A DNA stretch of 64,000 nt from Ricordea florida (GCA_949710005.1 OX453276.1:13559133-13623132), one strand, 5' to 3'; numbered from the stretch's first letter, positions 49,180-61,705 are shown. Numbers and translations: made by a program. The notes: a model not told the origin generated them from the letters alone.

Positions 49180-51190
49180 TTGGTTTTATTCATTTGCAAT
49201 TTTAATGAAATAAGAGGATAGTGAGTTTCTCCAATCATACAAATAATGATAACTTTCATTTACACATTTATATCAATGTTTGTTTACTATCGCAATACTG
49301 TTTTTATTGTTGCCACAGCGAAATGCTGATTCCGTCATTTGTTAATTACATTATTCTTTATTTCTAGGCTCGGGATGTACATGCCATGCATTGAAGTTGA
49401 TGTTGAAATTATATTTTGTGAGACTTCTCTTGATTAGAGGTGGGGAACAAGCTTTCTTTATATCTGTGTGAAGTTGCAAAAGTCAAGAATTGTACGCAAG
49501 AAGGAACTTGTAGTTATTTTGCTGTAACTTTATTTAAATGTAGTGATGCTGTTGGGAAAGTGTCTGAGACAGTTAAAACATAAGTCAGAGTACTACCAGC
49601 TGAAAATAAGGTTGTCCTTGAAGAACTCACTTACAGTGACCTGGTAGCCTTTGAGGCTAAGGCAAATTCAACTGGTATGATGCTCTTTAGTTTCTCCAAT
49701 CAAGAAAATCCTCGCCAGAGGATCATGAAAGGAATTGAATTTTTATTCTTGACTTGCACATTATATCTCTTCAGAGCCATATAAAGCAGCAATATCTTCA
49801 GAAGATTGAAAAAAAAAAAAACAGTCAACATCCCAGATGAGGAGCTTGATCCAGAGTGTTTACTTCCAATAGAGCTGTCCGCCTTGTTTAGTTTCTTGGT
49901 TTTGGAAACCAGTCTGCTTCTGTTAAGGGAAAATTAGTGTTGGAGAAATGCATGGTTCTAGCCAAAGTTTGTCACTCTCAACGAATGAATGACCCTCTTG
50001 TAGACATATGTGACCCTCCACGGGAAAACAGGGATAAAGGTGATAGCACGATCACAACATGCTTCCACGTGTAAACAAAAGCATTTGGCTTTAGCACACT
50101 TAACACATGTTCAGGAGCACACTATATTAGCAAGCTCTTTGTTGGGTTGGACACACGAAGAACAAATAAGCCTGCTCACATTAACAATGCAGTCAAACAA
50201 AGAAGCGTGTTAAACTTTAACCCTGATGATGGCAGACAGCCGAAAACGTTTGGTTTTTTATACTTTTTAAACTTTACGTGAATTTTTTAATATTTATAGC
50301 CTTATATATAGATAATTTTTATCAAGCGAACATTATGGACATCAAAGGCTAGCGTACAACAACATACTTTAGTGTGCGAAATAGCACAACATGCTTAAAG
50401 CAAGCAATATTTTATGCAAAAAAACTATTTTAGAAATGTGCTGAAAGAGTTTTTGAAAGAGTTTTCGATCGAAAGAATATCACTTACCGTTAATTGAAAC
50501 TTCACTGTGTTTGTATTTTAATGATTGTACTTTGTTGTTGGGTTGCAGTTTCGACAGATCATGAAATTGCTATCGTAATGTTTGCGTGATTGGTGAACTC
50601 GGTGGTTGATCTGTGTTGGCAAGGTATGTGAAGAAGCCCCATTTCTGCCGCTGCTTTGTTTTTAAAAACAAACATAGAGCAATAAATATTGATATAATTC
50701 GTTTAGAATCTTCTTCTCCATGATATTTCAAACAAATTCCTGTAGTGTCGTTTAATATGGAGATTCACTTTGATACAACCTCGGACAAAACCTGTTGACA
50801 CATGACAAAAATACCTATTTTTCCCACTCACCATGACAAAAATGCTTACAGTAGCTAGTCAAGAGACCATTCCCCCCTCCCCTATTGCAATGTTGTTTGC
50901 AGTAACACAAGAAATGCATACATGAGCTGTGAAGCCAAAACACCATTGTACCAGGGGTGGGGAGGGGGACGAATTTGTTCCTTTTGGACACAATGGTTGC
51001 ATGGCTCGAAATTCAAAATTGTATTGAAATGTCTCAACAGCTTTGTCCAGGGTTGTAGCTTGCATGCAAGGTGACAAACTTTGCGTCCTATTAAGCCAGC
51101 ACTAATCGGGTGCCATTTTTGCATGGAAATACATTCAGTTCCAGTTCAGTTCGCACAGTTAATTGACGCCTTGTCGATGTTTACCGATCT
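49180..51190. other. mostly non-coding, possible decayed transposon interior
   Basis: Broken frames near 49600-49920 give peptides such as TVNIPDEELDPECLLPIELS, which look protein-like but were not assigned. A CTGATGATGGCAGACAGCCG motif lies at about 50223. Nothing else was recognised. Confidence 0.3.
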
Positions 51191-51199
51191 TATTGCTGA

Positions 51200-52136
51200 C
51201 TTATTACCCGAACTCTACCATACAAGAAGTCAAGCAAAGGAACCAGGATTTTTTAGACATCAAGGAGGTAGAATCTCTGCTTCTGTTTTGTGTTGCTGTC
51301 TACTGTACTAATCTAGCACAGCCATCTCTTTCCTTGATTCATTCCATTTGTTACCCACACTTATTTAAACTAATAACAAAGCAATAAAACATGGATGTAA
51401 ATACAAGGAACATGAAATTGCATCGTATCAACTTCGATGTGACAAGATGTGGACTGTTCATAAACAAGGAGTTTCTCTACACTCATGCTTCACCAGACAT
51501 CCTACTTTCATGTGATTGTTGTGGTCTGGGCTGTGGAGAGGTTAAATGCCCAATTTCTATCACAAATGCTTACTTTGGAGAGTACAGTAAGAAAGCATCA
51601 TGGTGCCTAGAAGCATAAATGAAAGATTGCAGTTAAAAAGAACTCAAAACTACTTCTATCAAGCCCAGCGGCAGTTGTTAACTCTACCAGAGAGAACATA
51701 TGTTGACTTTGTTTATGCAATAGATTTAGAAGGGAATTCATACATTGTATGTGACAGAATCTACCCTGATCCACTTCAGTCAAAGACTGTCATGCAGAAG
51801 CTTGAGGTGTTTTGGAAAATCTGTATTCTGCCAGAGGTACTTGGAAGATGGTACAGAAGATGTGATGTTCGAGAAAATCTCTATACAGATAGCAATGCCG
51901 TTTGCTTCTGTAATGGAAAGCCCAGTGGAAAAGTCATCAACTGTTGTAATGCTGATTGTTGTTACAAACAATTTTATACCACGTGTTTGGCTTTAGATTT
52001 TTCAATTGCTAGGCAGTGGTGCTGTCCTCATTGTTGCAAGCTCTCCCAGTTTAAGAAAGGAAGAAGGGCTCCAAAGGGCAAAGCTGGAAACTGGTGCTGC
52101 GTCGGTGAGCAATTGAAGCACAAGAAATTGGGATAG
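51200..52136 (+). pseudogene. YqaJ-type exonuclease with C-terminal PHD-like finger (broken)
   Basis: The first frame (from about 51200, with TAA at 51385) leads into CGLFINKEFLYTHASPDILL and CCGLGCGEVKCP. The D of ASPD and E.K of GEVKCP are the catalytic core of YqaJ/lambda-exonuclease-like nucleases. A frameshift near 51600 leads to QLKRTQNYFYQAQRQLLTLP, the Q.Q.Q motif that follows. A zinc-finger tail has C.C......CCN.DCCYKQFYTTC and WCCPHCC. YqaJ-PHD proteins are carried by DNA transposons of marine invertebrates and are thought to process ends. The stop and frameshift show decay. Confidence 0.7.
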
Positions 52137-52159
52137 TCAAACGAATTGATAAAGTAAGT

Positions 52160-52615
52160 TATACCACCGTAAGGTAAAAGGCAGGTGTCACAATGCAGAC
52201 TCTGACAGTGGTTACTTTTTCCACTTCAGTTGCTTAGGACTGAAACAAATGCCCAACAATTCAAAGACAACATGGCAATGTGTTACAGGCAGAGGAAAAA
52301 CTCAAAGAACCTCTGCTCATCCTATAACTTCTACTTCTTCAGCATCACCTAGTCATCTGTAGAATAAAATGTATCAAGTGACAAAGAAAGTGAGGATGAA
52401 ATTGAAGTAGCAAAAGTTTCAACTGGTTCTGTTGACAAGTTTGGCCCCTTTGCAAAGCTAGGCAATTCAGACTGTGACCCTGCTGGGTGGCTAACTGGTG
52501 ACATAATTCAATCTGTGCAAGTTCTCATTAAGCAAGCAATCCATTAATTGAAGGTTTGCAACGACCAACTCTGGGTAGAGTCAGGAATTTTGATGTGGTG
52601 TGAGGTGAATTTATT
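52160..52615 (+). pseudogene. PHD-finger and possible Ulp1-like protease fragment
   Basis: Just 3' of the YqaJ frame, broken + strand frames give RCHNADSDSGYFFHFSCLGL with KTTWQC, a PHD-like Cys/His pattern. After stops comes PAGWLTGDIIQSVQVLIKQA with a downstream EGLQRPTLGRVRNFD. A W-L-T/C-x-x-x-I start followed by a GLQ.T.L block is how Ulp1-like protease domains begin in such transposon proteins. No catalytic His, Asp or Cys was seen because the fragment ends at a MITE near 52622. Confidence 0.4.
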
Positions 52616-52621
52616 CAAATA

Positions 52622-52736
52622 GAGACCTTAAGCAGTACGACATCAAAGGAGGATGCTGGCTAACTGGATGTCAAATTTCTCTTTGGTCATGCACAGAACT
52701 GAATAATGTGACAGAGAACGACGTCGTACTTAAGGC
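52622..52736. mobile_element. small MITE with Harbinger-like ends
   Basis: GAGACCTTAAGCAGTACGAC at 52622 is imperfectly inverted at 52713-52736 (GAACGACGTCGTACTTAAGG). The C-TTAAG-AGT-CGAC type of end resembles the ends at 60022 and 62371. It truncates the preceding PHD/Ulp1-like fragment. Confidence 0.45.
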
Positions 52737-52949
52737 AACGCCGCCAAATGCACGACTTTGAAGTAGTGGTACACCGTGGCACATTTTAAACCTTGTCTGA
52801 GATTTATTGCTCTTTTCAATGTATAAATTTGACTAAAATTGCATTTGTACAGTAAATTTTGAGGTACAGGTATTCTAATTATATTTGCACTTTGAAATTC
52901 GTAGTTCAAAACATAAGCTTCACCTTGCCGGAGTGTTCTGACAAGAAAC

Positions 52950-54192
52950 CATTGCAATCTTGGCAGATCTTCTGGAGTGTGACTTTGGCATCAGTGATCT
53001 TGCTCTCTCCTGGATAACATCATTTATGCGTGGGAGGGTGCAACGTGTAACCATCAAGCAGGAGCAATCTCGGGACTTCTCCCTTTCTAGTGGAGTTCCA
53101 CAAGGAAGCTGTTTGGGCCCTTTGTTATTCATCATGTACGCTTCTCGGTTGTTTCATGTGGTGGAAAAGCACCTGCCCTCGGTACAAGGGTACGCTGATG
53201 ACACACAACTCTATCTTTCGTTTCGCCCTACGTCCACCCTTTCACAAGATCAAGCGATCCGAGCTATGGAGGATTGTATCAATGATGTTCGAGCTTGCAT
53301 GGGCCATAATATGTTAATGCTTAAAGATAGCAAGACGGAATTTTTGATTATCAGTTCCCGTCAGCAACTTGCAAAGATAAGTATGGGCTCCGTTCATGTC
53401 GGAGATTCTGAGATTGTGTCAACCTCGTCTGTCCGCAATCTTGGGGCCTGGTTCGACGAGAATTTGTCAATGGATGCGCATGTTGGGAAGGTCTGTAGTA
53501 AGGCCTTCCTTGGTCTTTACAAGATTAGGCAAATAAGGAAGTTTCTATCGGAGGCTGCTACCAAAACTTTGGTTCATGCATTCGTCACGTCTCACGTGGA
53601 TTATTGCAACTCTCTGCTCTACGGTGTTTCTCAGTACCAGCTTAATCGCTTACAGCGTGTACTCAACGCTGCAGCACGTGTCACGTGCCTTCTTCCACGA
53701 TACTCCCACATCACTCCTGTGTTGGTTCAACTTCATTGGCTTCCGGTTGTCTCCCGGATCAGATTCAAGATCGCGCTGTTGGTTTTTAAAGTTCTTCGTG
53801 GCTGCGCTCCATCTTACTTATCTTAGCTATTACACCTGAAGGCTCCTGGGCGCTATGCACTGCGTAGTGATGATCAATATCTCCTTGTGATTCCACGAAC
53901 GAACTGTAAGACTTTTGGTGACCGAGCATTTGCGGTTGCCGGACCTAGGGTCTGGAACAGTTTACCATTATACATACGCAAATCCAGTGACTTGCAGACT
54001 TTTAAAGCTAACTTGAAAACATTTTTATTTAGTCAATCTTATTAACTTATTTTAGCATTTATTGTTTTAATTCAATGTAAATAGATTTTATAATATATAT
54101 TTTTTTAACTATTGTAAAGCGCATTAGAATATTTTGAATAATTAATTGCGCTATATAAATTAATAAATTATTATTATTATTATTATTATTAT
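52950..54192 (+). mobile_element. L2-like LINE, 5'-truncated, reverse transcriptase part
   Basis: The frame from 52960 encodes the RT palm (SLSSGVPQGSCLGPLLFIMY, then GYADDTQLYLSF), the thumb region (VRNLGAWFDENLSMDAHVGK) and the typical tail (LQRVLNAAARVTCLLPRYSH, LHWLPVVSRIRFK). A TAG at 53824-53826 interrupts it. The same frame then continues (RVWNSLPLYIRKSSDLQTFK) to TAA at 54043-54045. The 3' UTR ends with GCGCTATATAAATTAATAAATTATT-like sequence and (ATT)n to 54192, the same tail as the copy at 57138-59905. Confidence 0.85.
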
Positions 54193-54369
54193 CTTCTTGG
54201 TAAGAAGCTCAAAATCAATTCTTATGTACGAAAACATGCATATTTACAACAATACTGAATATATCTATTATATTTCAAAATCCATTATTTAAGTTTCAAA
54301 TGCCGTATTTGTGCCCTAAAATATCGTCGCCTACAATCTAAACTAAATTATGTATTAAGCCATCGTTTC

Positions 54370-55072
54370 TTGTCAACAGAAGTCTAATGTTTTTCACTGA
54401 AGAACATGACATGTTACTGTGCTGTGAAATAGTGGCAGTTGACCCTTTCATGGGAACAAAAAAAGGAACAATACAGCGAGGAGCCGGGTGGAAGGAGGTT
54501 GTTGAAAATCTGATGGACATTGAATTTCCCAAATTCAGAGTAAAACCAAAATCTGTGCGTGACCGATATAACCTATCAACTCAAAGGTTAAGGGCCAGAA
54601 TACAATATGAAAAAAGGGAGAGTGGGATAGCAATGGAGATGACTGAAACAGAAATGGCCCTGGAAAATATTATGGAAAAAGAAGATCTGGCAGTGGCTGA
54701 AGATGATACAGCAAATATGGCAAAAGCAAAGGCAAGAGAGGAAGAAAAAGCCACTGCAGAGGATATCAGATGAAAGGGCATGAAAAAACTGGGAGAATCA
54801 CAAAAGAGGAAAGGAGATGGGGAGCCTGAAGGCAACAAAAGAAGAGAAGATCAAGTGGAAATGATACTTTTATGTTTTTGGGAGAGAACGAGGCAACACA
54901 AGAAATAAAGAAAACAAAGGTGGAACTTGAAAAAAGAGAAGTAGATCTTCAGAGGCATGATGACTTAATAAAGATGATGGTCAACCAGCAGCAACACCAA
55001 ACAAAAGCTACACAGGATTTCCAAAGTATGATGTTGACAATAATGTGCAAGATGTTGAACGATAACAATTAA
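54370..55072 (+). pseudogene. Harbinger Myb/SANT-like protein, copy 2
   Basis: An acceptor-like TTTCTTGTCAACAG ends at 54380. The frame from 54387 contains a trihelix/SANT-like domain (FTEEHDMLLCCEIVAVDPF, WKEVVENLMDIEFPKF, SVRDRYNLSTQRL). A Glu/Lys-rich coiled coil follows, to TGA at 54773. A second open piece (54872-55072, EKREVDLQRHDDLIKMMVNQ) continues the coiled coil in another frame. It is homologous to the genes at 60187 and 63603. No transposase ORF was found beside it. The frame break makes it probably non-functional. Confidence 0.65.
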
Positions 55073-55079
55073 AATGTAA

Positions 55080-55930
55080 CTTCATTTATAACTTTTACTC
55101 AAGTTTCGTGCACAATGTTTCATGATTTGCAGTGAAACTTTCACTTTTCTTATATTAAGGTTTGTATTTTAGAGTTATTGAAATATGTATTTGCACACAA
55201 TAACTGAATATTATTGTGATGTAGCTTATAGACACAAATGAAAGCAAGGCAAATGGAACTGAAAACATACTTTCTTTTTATCAGTGTGCACAATATGTTT
55301 GGAGGATATAATAGATAAAGGAGTCTCTCCTCAAGGATGTAGTGATAAATTTCATCTAGAAAGCCTGAGTGGCTGAGAACTGCAGATGGTTGTGGTGCCA
55401 AATGTCCAACATGTCACAACATGTTTTTTAATGACAAGGGAGTCTCTGCTTCACTGGGAAAATTGACTGGGAAAAACTGCTTTTATTGCTGTTACATAAA
55501 CTTATTGAAATGTGGAGGTATTGTTGTCTTTTTTTTATCCTTCAGCGTACCCAAAAGGCCAAATGAAGGTTCAGCAAGTATTAGATGATCAAGAGAAGGA
55601 AGGTATTCAAAGAACAGATCCTGAAAGCAGAAACTTTGATTTCTTTTACAGCTCCTTAATTTCTGATGAATATAATGAGAAAGGTGAGACATCGGATTCT
55701 TAAGAAATAAAGTTTGAGTTACAAAATATGTTGTGAAGTTTAGATTTTCGAAAAATTCAAATTTGGCGCCATTGTGCCTTGTGTGCCGTGTCACAACATC
55801 TTACACTTATTGATAAAATATTCGAATATGAGAAAAATATATACATAATAAGGCTTTCCAAACGCAAAGCAATAAAATATAAAAGCAAAATTGAACTTTA
55901 AGGTGCGTTTCCTGATCGTTCAGGTGGTAA
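55080..55930. other. no gene recognised
   Basis: Non-coding or unassigned. The frame at 55512-55703 (VQQVLDDQEKEGIQRTD) has no known domain. Confidence 0.35.
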
Positions 55931-55936
55931 AAAAAG

Positions 55937-56236
55937 TTATAAAGTCATGTCACATGGTTCCATCTCAGCATGGTAGTCTCTGAAGCACTGATCACACTTC
56001 AATTTGGTCTTTAGTGGGTAGTTCCTGGGGGTTTTCTTGCCTGTGGCTTTGCAGTTAATGCAGTGCTTCTTACATCCGTCGATTTTGGTGCAAGTGTGGG
56101 TTATTGGGGCTCTAGAAACAACTGGAGAGGCAGCATTTGCAAGACGTTTTTGCGAGTTGAAATTTCCAATGAGCCGTTGGCCTAATTCAAGACGGAAAGC
56201 ATCTTGTGGACATTTCACTTGGTTTTCACACTCCAA
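55937..56236 (-). pseudogene. piggyBac-like transposase C-terminal zinc region
   Basis: This 100-residue minus-strand frame contains FRLELGQRLIGNFNSQKR, followed by a cysteine-rich tail (CKKHCINCKATGKKTPRN, KLKCDQCFRDYH). FR..LA..LI..F..RKR leading into C..C....T....C..C...C...CF..YH is the C-terminal cysteine-rich domain of piggyBac transposases, which binds the element ends. No catalytic DDD domain was found upstream (at coordinates above 56236). It is a fragment. Confidence 0.6.
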
Positions 56237-56239
56237 AAC

Positions 56240-57130
56240 ATAAGCGTTACCACAATGTTAGGTGGAGCTGACAATGCCAATGGAAAATGCCTTCGGGTAA
56301 GTACATAAATTTTTTTGTTCCATTGATTCTCTCTGTATTGTTTGTTAGCCTCTAGAGCTAAATTTCAAGAATGCTTTTGTTACCTTCAATCGTAGGTAAC
56401 TCTTGAGATTGATGAAAGCAAAAAGGAACAGTTTTTTCGTCTCCTTCAAGAAATTCCAGAGGTGGCTTGCGAGGTTGTGTCTGTACAACGCATCCAAAGT
56501 GGAAACAGTTAGTTCACTATAGTTGTAACATACCATTTACAACTTATAACTTATCATTTACAACCTTCACCAAGTCAGCTTCTCAAAGATTGCAAACTTG
56601 ATTGCAGGAAAGATTTCAGCCAGTGACAAAAGCAGAAAAACTGTTTGAGAATAATTTGAACGTTTTGAGGGAGCAACAGTTTTCGAATTGCGTGCCTTTT
56701 CTCAGTGGTAACAGATGGAACTTGATTCCCTGGTGTTGAAGGTTACATCATCCTGCTTCCGGCAACACCTAAAACATTCAATGTGGATTTGTATCTGTTC
56801 ATATACCTTTATTCGAGTGTTGGGAAGTTCTGCTCGGGCAGAATTGTTTATATCATTTATTTATATTATATTATTTATTTATTATTTGTTTATATTATTA
56901 TTTATTGTTTGAAGCAACGTGAAATGTTGCTGATGAAGGAACAGCTTTTAAATTTTTGGTTTAGTTTCCCAAAGATTATGATATGGTCTCCAGTTCTCAT
57001 TCATTTTTACCACTGATGTGTATCACATAAAAGACATATAATCAAGGGGATATTTCTAGGACTGGTATGCAATTTGGCACAATTCCCTTCATGCAAGTTG
57101 ATTTTCCTGTAACAATTTGAGATTATCACA
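56240..57130. other. no gene recognised; AT-rich
   Basis: Contains TTTATTATTTA-type low complexity around 56860-56910. No assigned coding. Confidence 0.4.
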
Positions 57131-57137
57131 GAGGTTA

Positions 57138-59905
57138 ATAATAATAATAATTTAATAATTTATATAGCGCTTTTTACATGTGCTGATCAAAAGCGCTTTA
57201 CAGTAATTTCATTAAAAACAATAAAAGTATACATAATTATACATAAACAACTAAGACCTAAAAGGTAAAATACAGTAAAAATTTAAAAAGATACATTAAA
57301 ATGCTGACCTAAATAAAAATGTCTTAAGTTTACTTTTGAAAACACCAAGTGTCGTGATAATACGCAGGTCGGCCGGCAAACTGTTCCATAAAGCCGGTGC
57401 AGATGAAGTAAAGGACCTGCCGCCAAGTGTTGGGCGCATTGTCTCCCGTGGAACTTCTAATAATAGGCTACTATTTGAGCGCAACGAGTATGAGCTCGTT
57501 TGCTTAACTTTCACCAAATCACTAAGATAAGATGGCGCAAGACCATAAATTGATTTAAAGGTAAGAATTAAAATCTTAAACTTAATTCGATGAGCAACGG
57601 GAAGCCAATGAAGCTCGTAGAGGGCTGGAGTTATATGTGAGTACTTTGGTATGTCCATAATTAGTCTTGCAGCGGCATTTTGAAAACGCTGCAGTTTGGA
57701 AATTTGAAGATTTGGCAGTCCATACATTAAGCTATTACAATAATCCAGTGAGAGGTAATAAAAGCATGAACAATTGTGCGTAGACTATCAACAGATAGAT
57801 ATTTCTTAATTCTCCTTATATTATGTAAATGAAAGAACGCACTACTGCATGCCTTGCTGATATGTGAAGACATGGACATTTTTTCATCAAACCAGACTCC
57901 CAAATTTCTAGCACAGGCGACAGACCCTATGTCCATATCACCTACGTGTAAACAACCGTCGCAAGCTAACTTATTTAGCTGATACTGAGTTCCAATTAAT
58001 AACATCTCGGTTTTGTCATCATTTAGTAGAAGTCTATCACTAATCATCCAACTTCGAATATCTGCAATACAACTTTCCATAGCCCTCATTGCAACATCTT
58101 GACTGACTTGGCTATCTGGTTTAAAAGAGAAATAAAGTTGAGTGTCGTCTGCAAAGCAATGGACGGATGGTAGGTGTTTTTCTATAACGTCAAACAACTG
58201 AGATGAGTAGATAATGAATAGAAGAGGTCCTAAACAAGAGCCCTGAGGTACCCCGCAGTCCAAGTTGAAGCATTTAGAAAGTGTACCACTGATGGATATC
58301 CGCTGACTTCTGTTGGACAGATATGATTTGAACCAGTTCAGGACTGTTCCCTGTAAGCCGACTTTGTTTTGTAACCGATTGATGAGTATCTCGTGATTAA
58401 CAGTGTCAAACGCTGCACTAAGATCTAACAATACAAGAAGTGTGACACATTTTGAGTTCATACCAAGCATGATGTCATTCATAACCTTCAACAAAGCAGT
58501 TTCAGTACTATGGCTTGCACGATATGATGACTGTAAAACTGGGTAGATGTGGTTCTGAAGCATGTGTCCATGAGTCTGATTGTATACAGCCCTTTCTGTT
58601 AACTTAGAAACATACTGAAGATTACTAATGGGTCTGTAATTCTTGTACAACAAGTCAAGGCCAGCCTTTTTTAAGATTGGATTCACCAGTGCACACTTCC
58701 ATCCGTCAACAAATTGACCAGTCATAATAGATGTATTGATGATCTTTGTCAGGACCGGAAGTAAAACATCCAAACAGTTTACAACAAGAGGCGTTGGGAT
58801 AGGATCAAGCATGCACGTTTTCTTCGCAGAACTGAGAACTAGATCACGTACATTACATTCTGTAAGTTGTGAAAATGTTTCCATGGTAACAGCAGCAATC
58901 TTACTAGAGTTAGTAAGAGAATCAGAATCGTTGCTAGGTAAGACTTCCGTCATTTTATCCAATTTTAAGTGAATATCACAGATCTTTTTGACAAAAAAGT
59001 CACCCATCTCATTTGCCAGTTGGAGCTTATCTTTGAGAGGCGGAAACAAAACTTCATTCTCCTGCTTCAACAATTTTCTAGTGGCATTGAAGAGATCTCG
59101 TTGATTTGAGCTGTTTTCATTAATGAAGTCGGTGTAAAATCTTTTCCGTGCCACATTCATAAGATAAGTAGCATAGTTCTTTTTTGCTTTGAAATTAGTT
59201 AGATCAGACGAATTCCTTGTGCGGCGCCATCTGCGTTCAGCCCTCCGTCGCTCTCTCCTAGCATCCTTGATATCATCATCATACCATGGTACCAGAGGTC
59301 TGACTTTGATGGTCTTTGTCACCAGTGGTGCGTGACAGTCCAGTATCTCAGATAGTGTTGTGTTGTACAGATTTACCAGATTGTCAAGATTATCAGGACT
59401 GTCTTGAATAAGGGCCGAAGACCGCACATCATGTGAAAACAATTCAATGTCGATACCTTTAATTTTGCGGTAGGATATCTCTTTGACAGTAAACGATGGT
59501 TTCTTAATTAGAAGGTCATAGATCACAGTGATGTGGTCGGAGAAGAGATAATCCACGACAGGAGCGGTTGATATTAGCTCGTCCACGTCCCTTGTAATCA
59601 CAAGATCCAGTGTATGGCCTGACACGTGGGTCGGTTTATCAACGTGCTGTTGTAAACCCATAGACTCCAACAACTCTAACAGTCGTGCACGATCAGCGTC
59701 ACCAAAAACATCAACATGAATATTAAAGTCGCCAGTGATTAATAATGGCTCAGATGACATAATTATTGATTCCAGATATGAAGTGAATTCTTCAAAGAAT
59801 TTGCCTGTTGTAATGGGATGTTCTGAAGAATATGGTGCCCGATAAATAATCATGATTCTAAGTTTACTAGATCCGCAATCGACAATCCATTCCGAGGTTG
59901 TGTGT
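57138..59905 (-). mobile_element. L2-like LINE with endonuclease and reverse transcriptase, 5'-truncated
   Basis: The minus-strand coding begins inside the apurinic endonuclease (RIMIIYRAPYSSEHP, LLITGDFNIHVD, LDLVITRDVDE, FSDHITVIYDL). A basic linker (VPWYDDDIKDARRERRRAE) and the RT domain follow (YRPISNLQYVSKLTERAVY, LLDLSAAFDTVNHEIL, CGVPQGSCLGPLLF, FADDTQLYFSF). The frame ends at 57727 and the tail continues in another frame to 57296 (RFQNAAARLIMDIPKYSHIT, APALWNSLPADL). The 3' UTR ends GCGCTATATAAATTATTAAA then (TTA)n at 57138. One frameshift and the missing 5' end make it inactive as read. Confidence 0.9.
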
Positions 59906-60186
59906 TATGACTCATTGTACTTACCACTGAGTTGCCCCTGTTCACCTCCATCCAAATTTTTGTTTTAAAATTTTGATTTTTTTTTTCTACAGCAAGGAAG
60001 CCTTTGCTGTACTAATCAATAGGGACTTTAAGCAGTGACGCTTCTCGGACGGCTACGGTGACCAGAAGTAAAATTATTCTGCAAAATACGTCAATGTGCA
60101 TGACTGTAGACTTTTTTTTGGTTCCTCATCCTGTTCCTGAGTCTTTCAATTTTTGGTGTCTGAAAGCTTTTCCATCGCCTTCTTCC

Positions 60187-60580
60187 TCATGTCAAGGGCC
60201 TTGGCACGGTCTTGATCATCTTTCTTGTTTTTTTTTCTTCACTTTCCTTCTGCTTCTCCTCTTCAGACAGATCTTCTAACCCCATCAATTCTTCTAGAAG
60301 GACATCCAGCTCAGACAACTCCGGGGAAATCCCACTGGCTTTTACTTCACTCTGCATTCGCTTTCTGAACTTCCGAGCAAGGAGGGTATATCTGTCCCGA
60401 ACAGATCGCACTGACACCCTGTAACTAGGTTGGTCAATCTGTTCAAGATGTTGAACAATGGTTTCCCACATCTTTGTTCTCTGTGTTGTCTTCCGTTTAG
60501 CTTTAAAGGGATTTACTGCAAGCATTTCCTGGCACAGAAACACGTCATGGGCTTCTGGCCACTCCATTGGTGCTTTGGTC
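60187..60580 (-). CDS. Harbinger Myb/SANT-like protein, copy 3 (main exon)
   Basis: An acceptor TTTCATTTCCAG precedes 60580 on the minus strand. The exon encodes MEWPEAHDVFLCQEMLAVNP, WETIVQHLEQIDQPSYRVSV, SVRDRYTLLARKFRKRMQSE and an acidic coiled coil (SELDVLLEELMGLEDLSEEE) ending at 60187. The domain should bind element ends for a Harbinger transposase. The frame is intact across this exon; upstream exons are not defined. The best-preserved of the Myb-like copies. Confidence 0.7.
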
Positions 60581-61218
60581 CTGGAAATGAAATGCAAAAA
60601 AGTAGTTTCAAGAAGGTCACCATTTAGTGTCCTGGTGCAGCTAAGAGTAAGTTGAGGGTCATGTTCAAGTAATTCGACAACTTTTAATGGACCACGTCCA
60701 CCCCTGATGCGTTTCCTCAATTTCACAATAAACCTGATAGCAACTTAACCCATGTACCAGAGCAAGATTCCCATTTAAGGAGGAGAACCACAGTTTTAAC
60801 CATTTCGTTGCAGAATGAAACTCGTACGCTATGAAGTAAGTCTCCATCTCATGATGGAATAAAAGTTCCACCGGCATGATGTAAGAGCCCCTAACCCCAA
60901 AATAAGGAAAGGTCAGCACTCACATCGGATCCCTAAAGGGAGGGCCCACTCCCCCACCCTAATGGAAAATTTTTTACCACAAAAAATACCCTTCAAGCTC
61001 CCATGGCAGCCTGTAAGCAGGCCTGCACTGTACAAATTAAAATGTAAATTCTAACAAATTAAATATTTCATGAGGTTTTATTAATTATCTGCCCAAATCC
61101 TTTTTCTAAATTTGATATTAATGTTGGCTTGGACAGAAAAAGCAGTTGACAGTGATGGAAAGACAAGTAAAAATGTGCTAAAATGTAGTATAGAAGAAAA
61201 TATCTACAAATATCAGCA

Positions 61219-61705
61219 GAGACAAGACAAGATGGACTTAAATCTTAGCAACAGCAAAGGAAAATCAGTTCAGCCATACTTAAAAACACAGTGTTAAGCC
61301 CTGCCTTGACAAATCAGATTTGCGATTTAATTTTTGTAAGCATTTCACTGTTCAAAGCATCTCGTAAAAGGATTTTGTTCACATCACGCATCACAAGAAA
61401 AGGACAGACAAGGTAAGGCGAAATCATCCAGACACTAATTCAAGGGCACATTTCACGGTTTATTTTGCTTGAACTAGCTGGGTCGTTTGTAATCGATAAA
61501 AAGACTCTAAGCTGTACGCTTCAAAAAAGCTGCCAAACAGGTATTTGGATCTTATAAATCATGCATTTAAACGTGTAAACAAATTCCTTACGACATGGTG
61601 AGACAAGACAAGATGGTCTAATCTTAGCAAGGGTAAAGAAAAATCAATTCAGCCGTGTTTAAAACCACAGTGTCAAGCGCTGCTTGACAAATCTGATTTG
61701 TTATG
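61219..61705. repeat. diverged direct repeat, spacing about 385 bp
   Basis: The segment GAGACAAGACAAGATGG...CTTGACAAATC.GATTTG occurs at about 61219-61325 and again at about 61600-61702, with roughly 85 percent identity judged by eye. The segments lie in the right half of the proposed Harbinger-type element. Confidence 0.55.

Noticed and set aside
56831-57016. Hydrophobic frame FISFIYIILFIYYLFILLF
   Set aside because: Comes from TTTATTATTTA low-complexity DNA and has no coding support.
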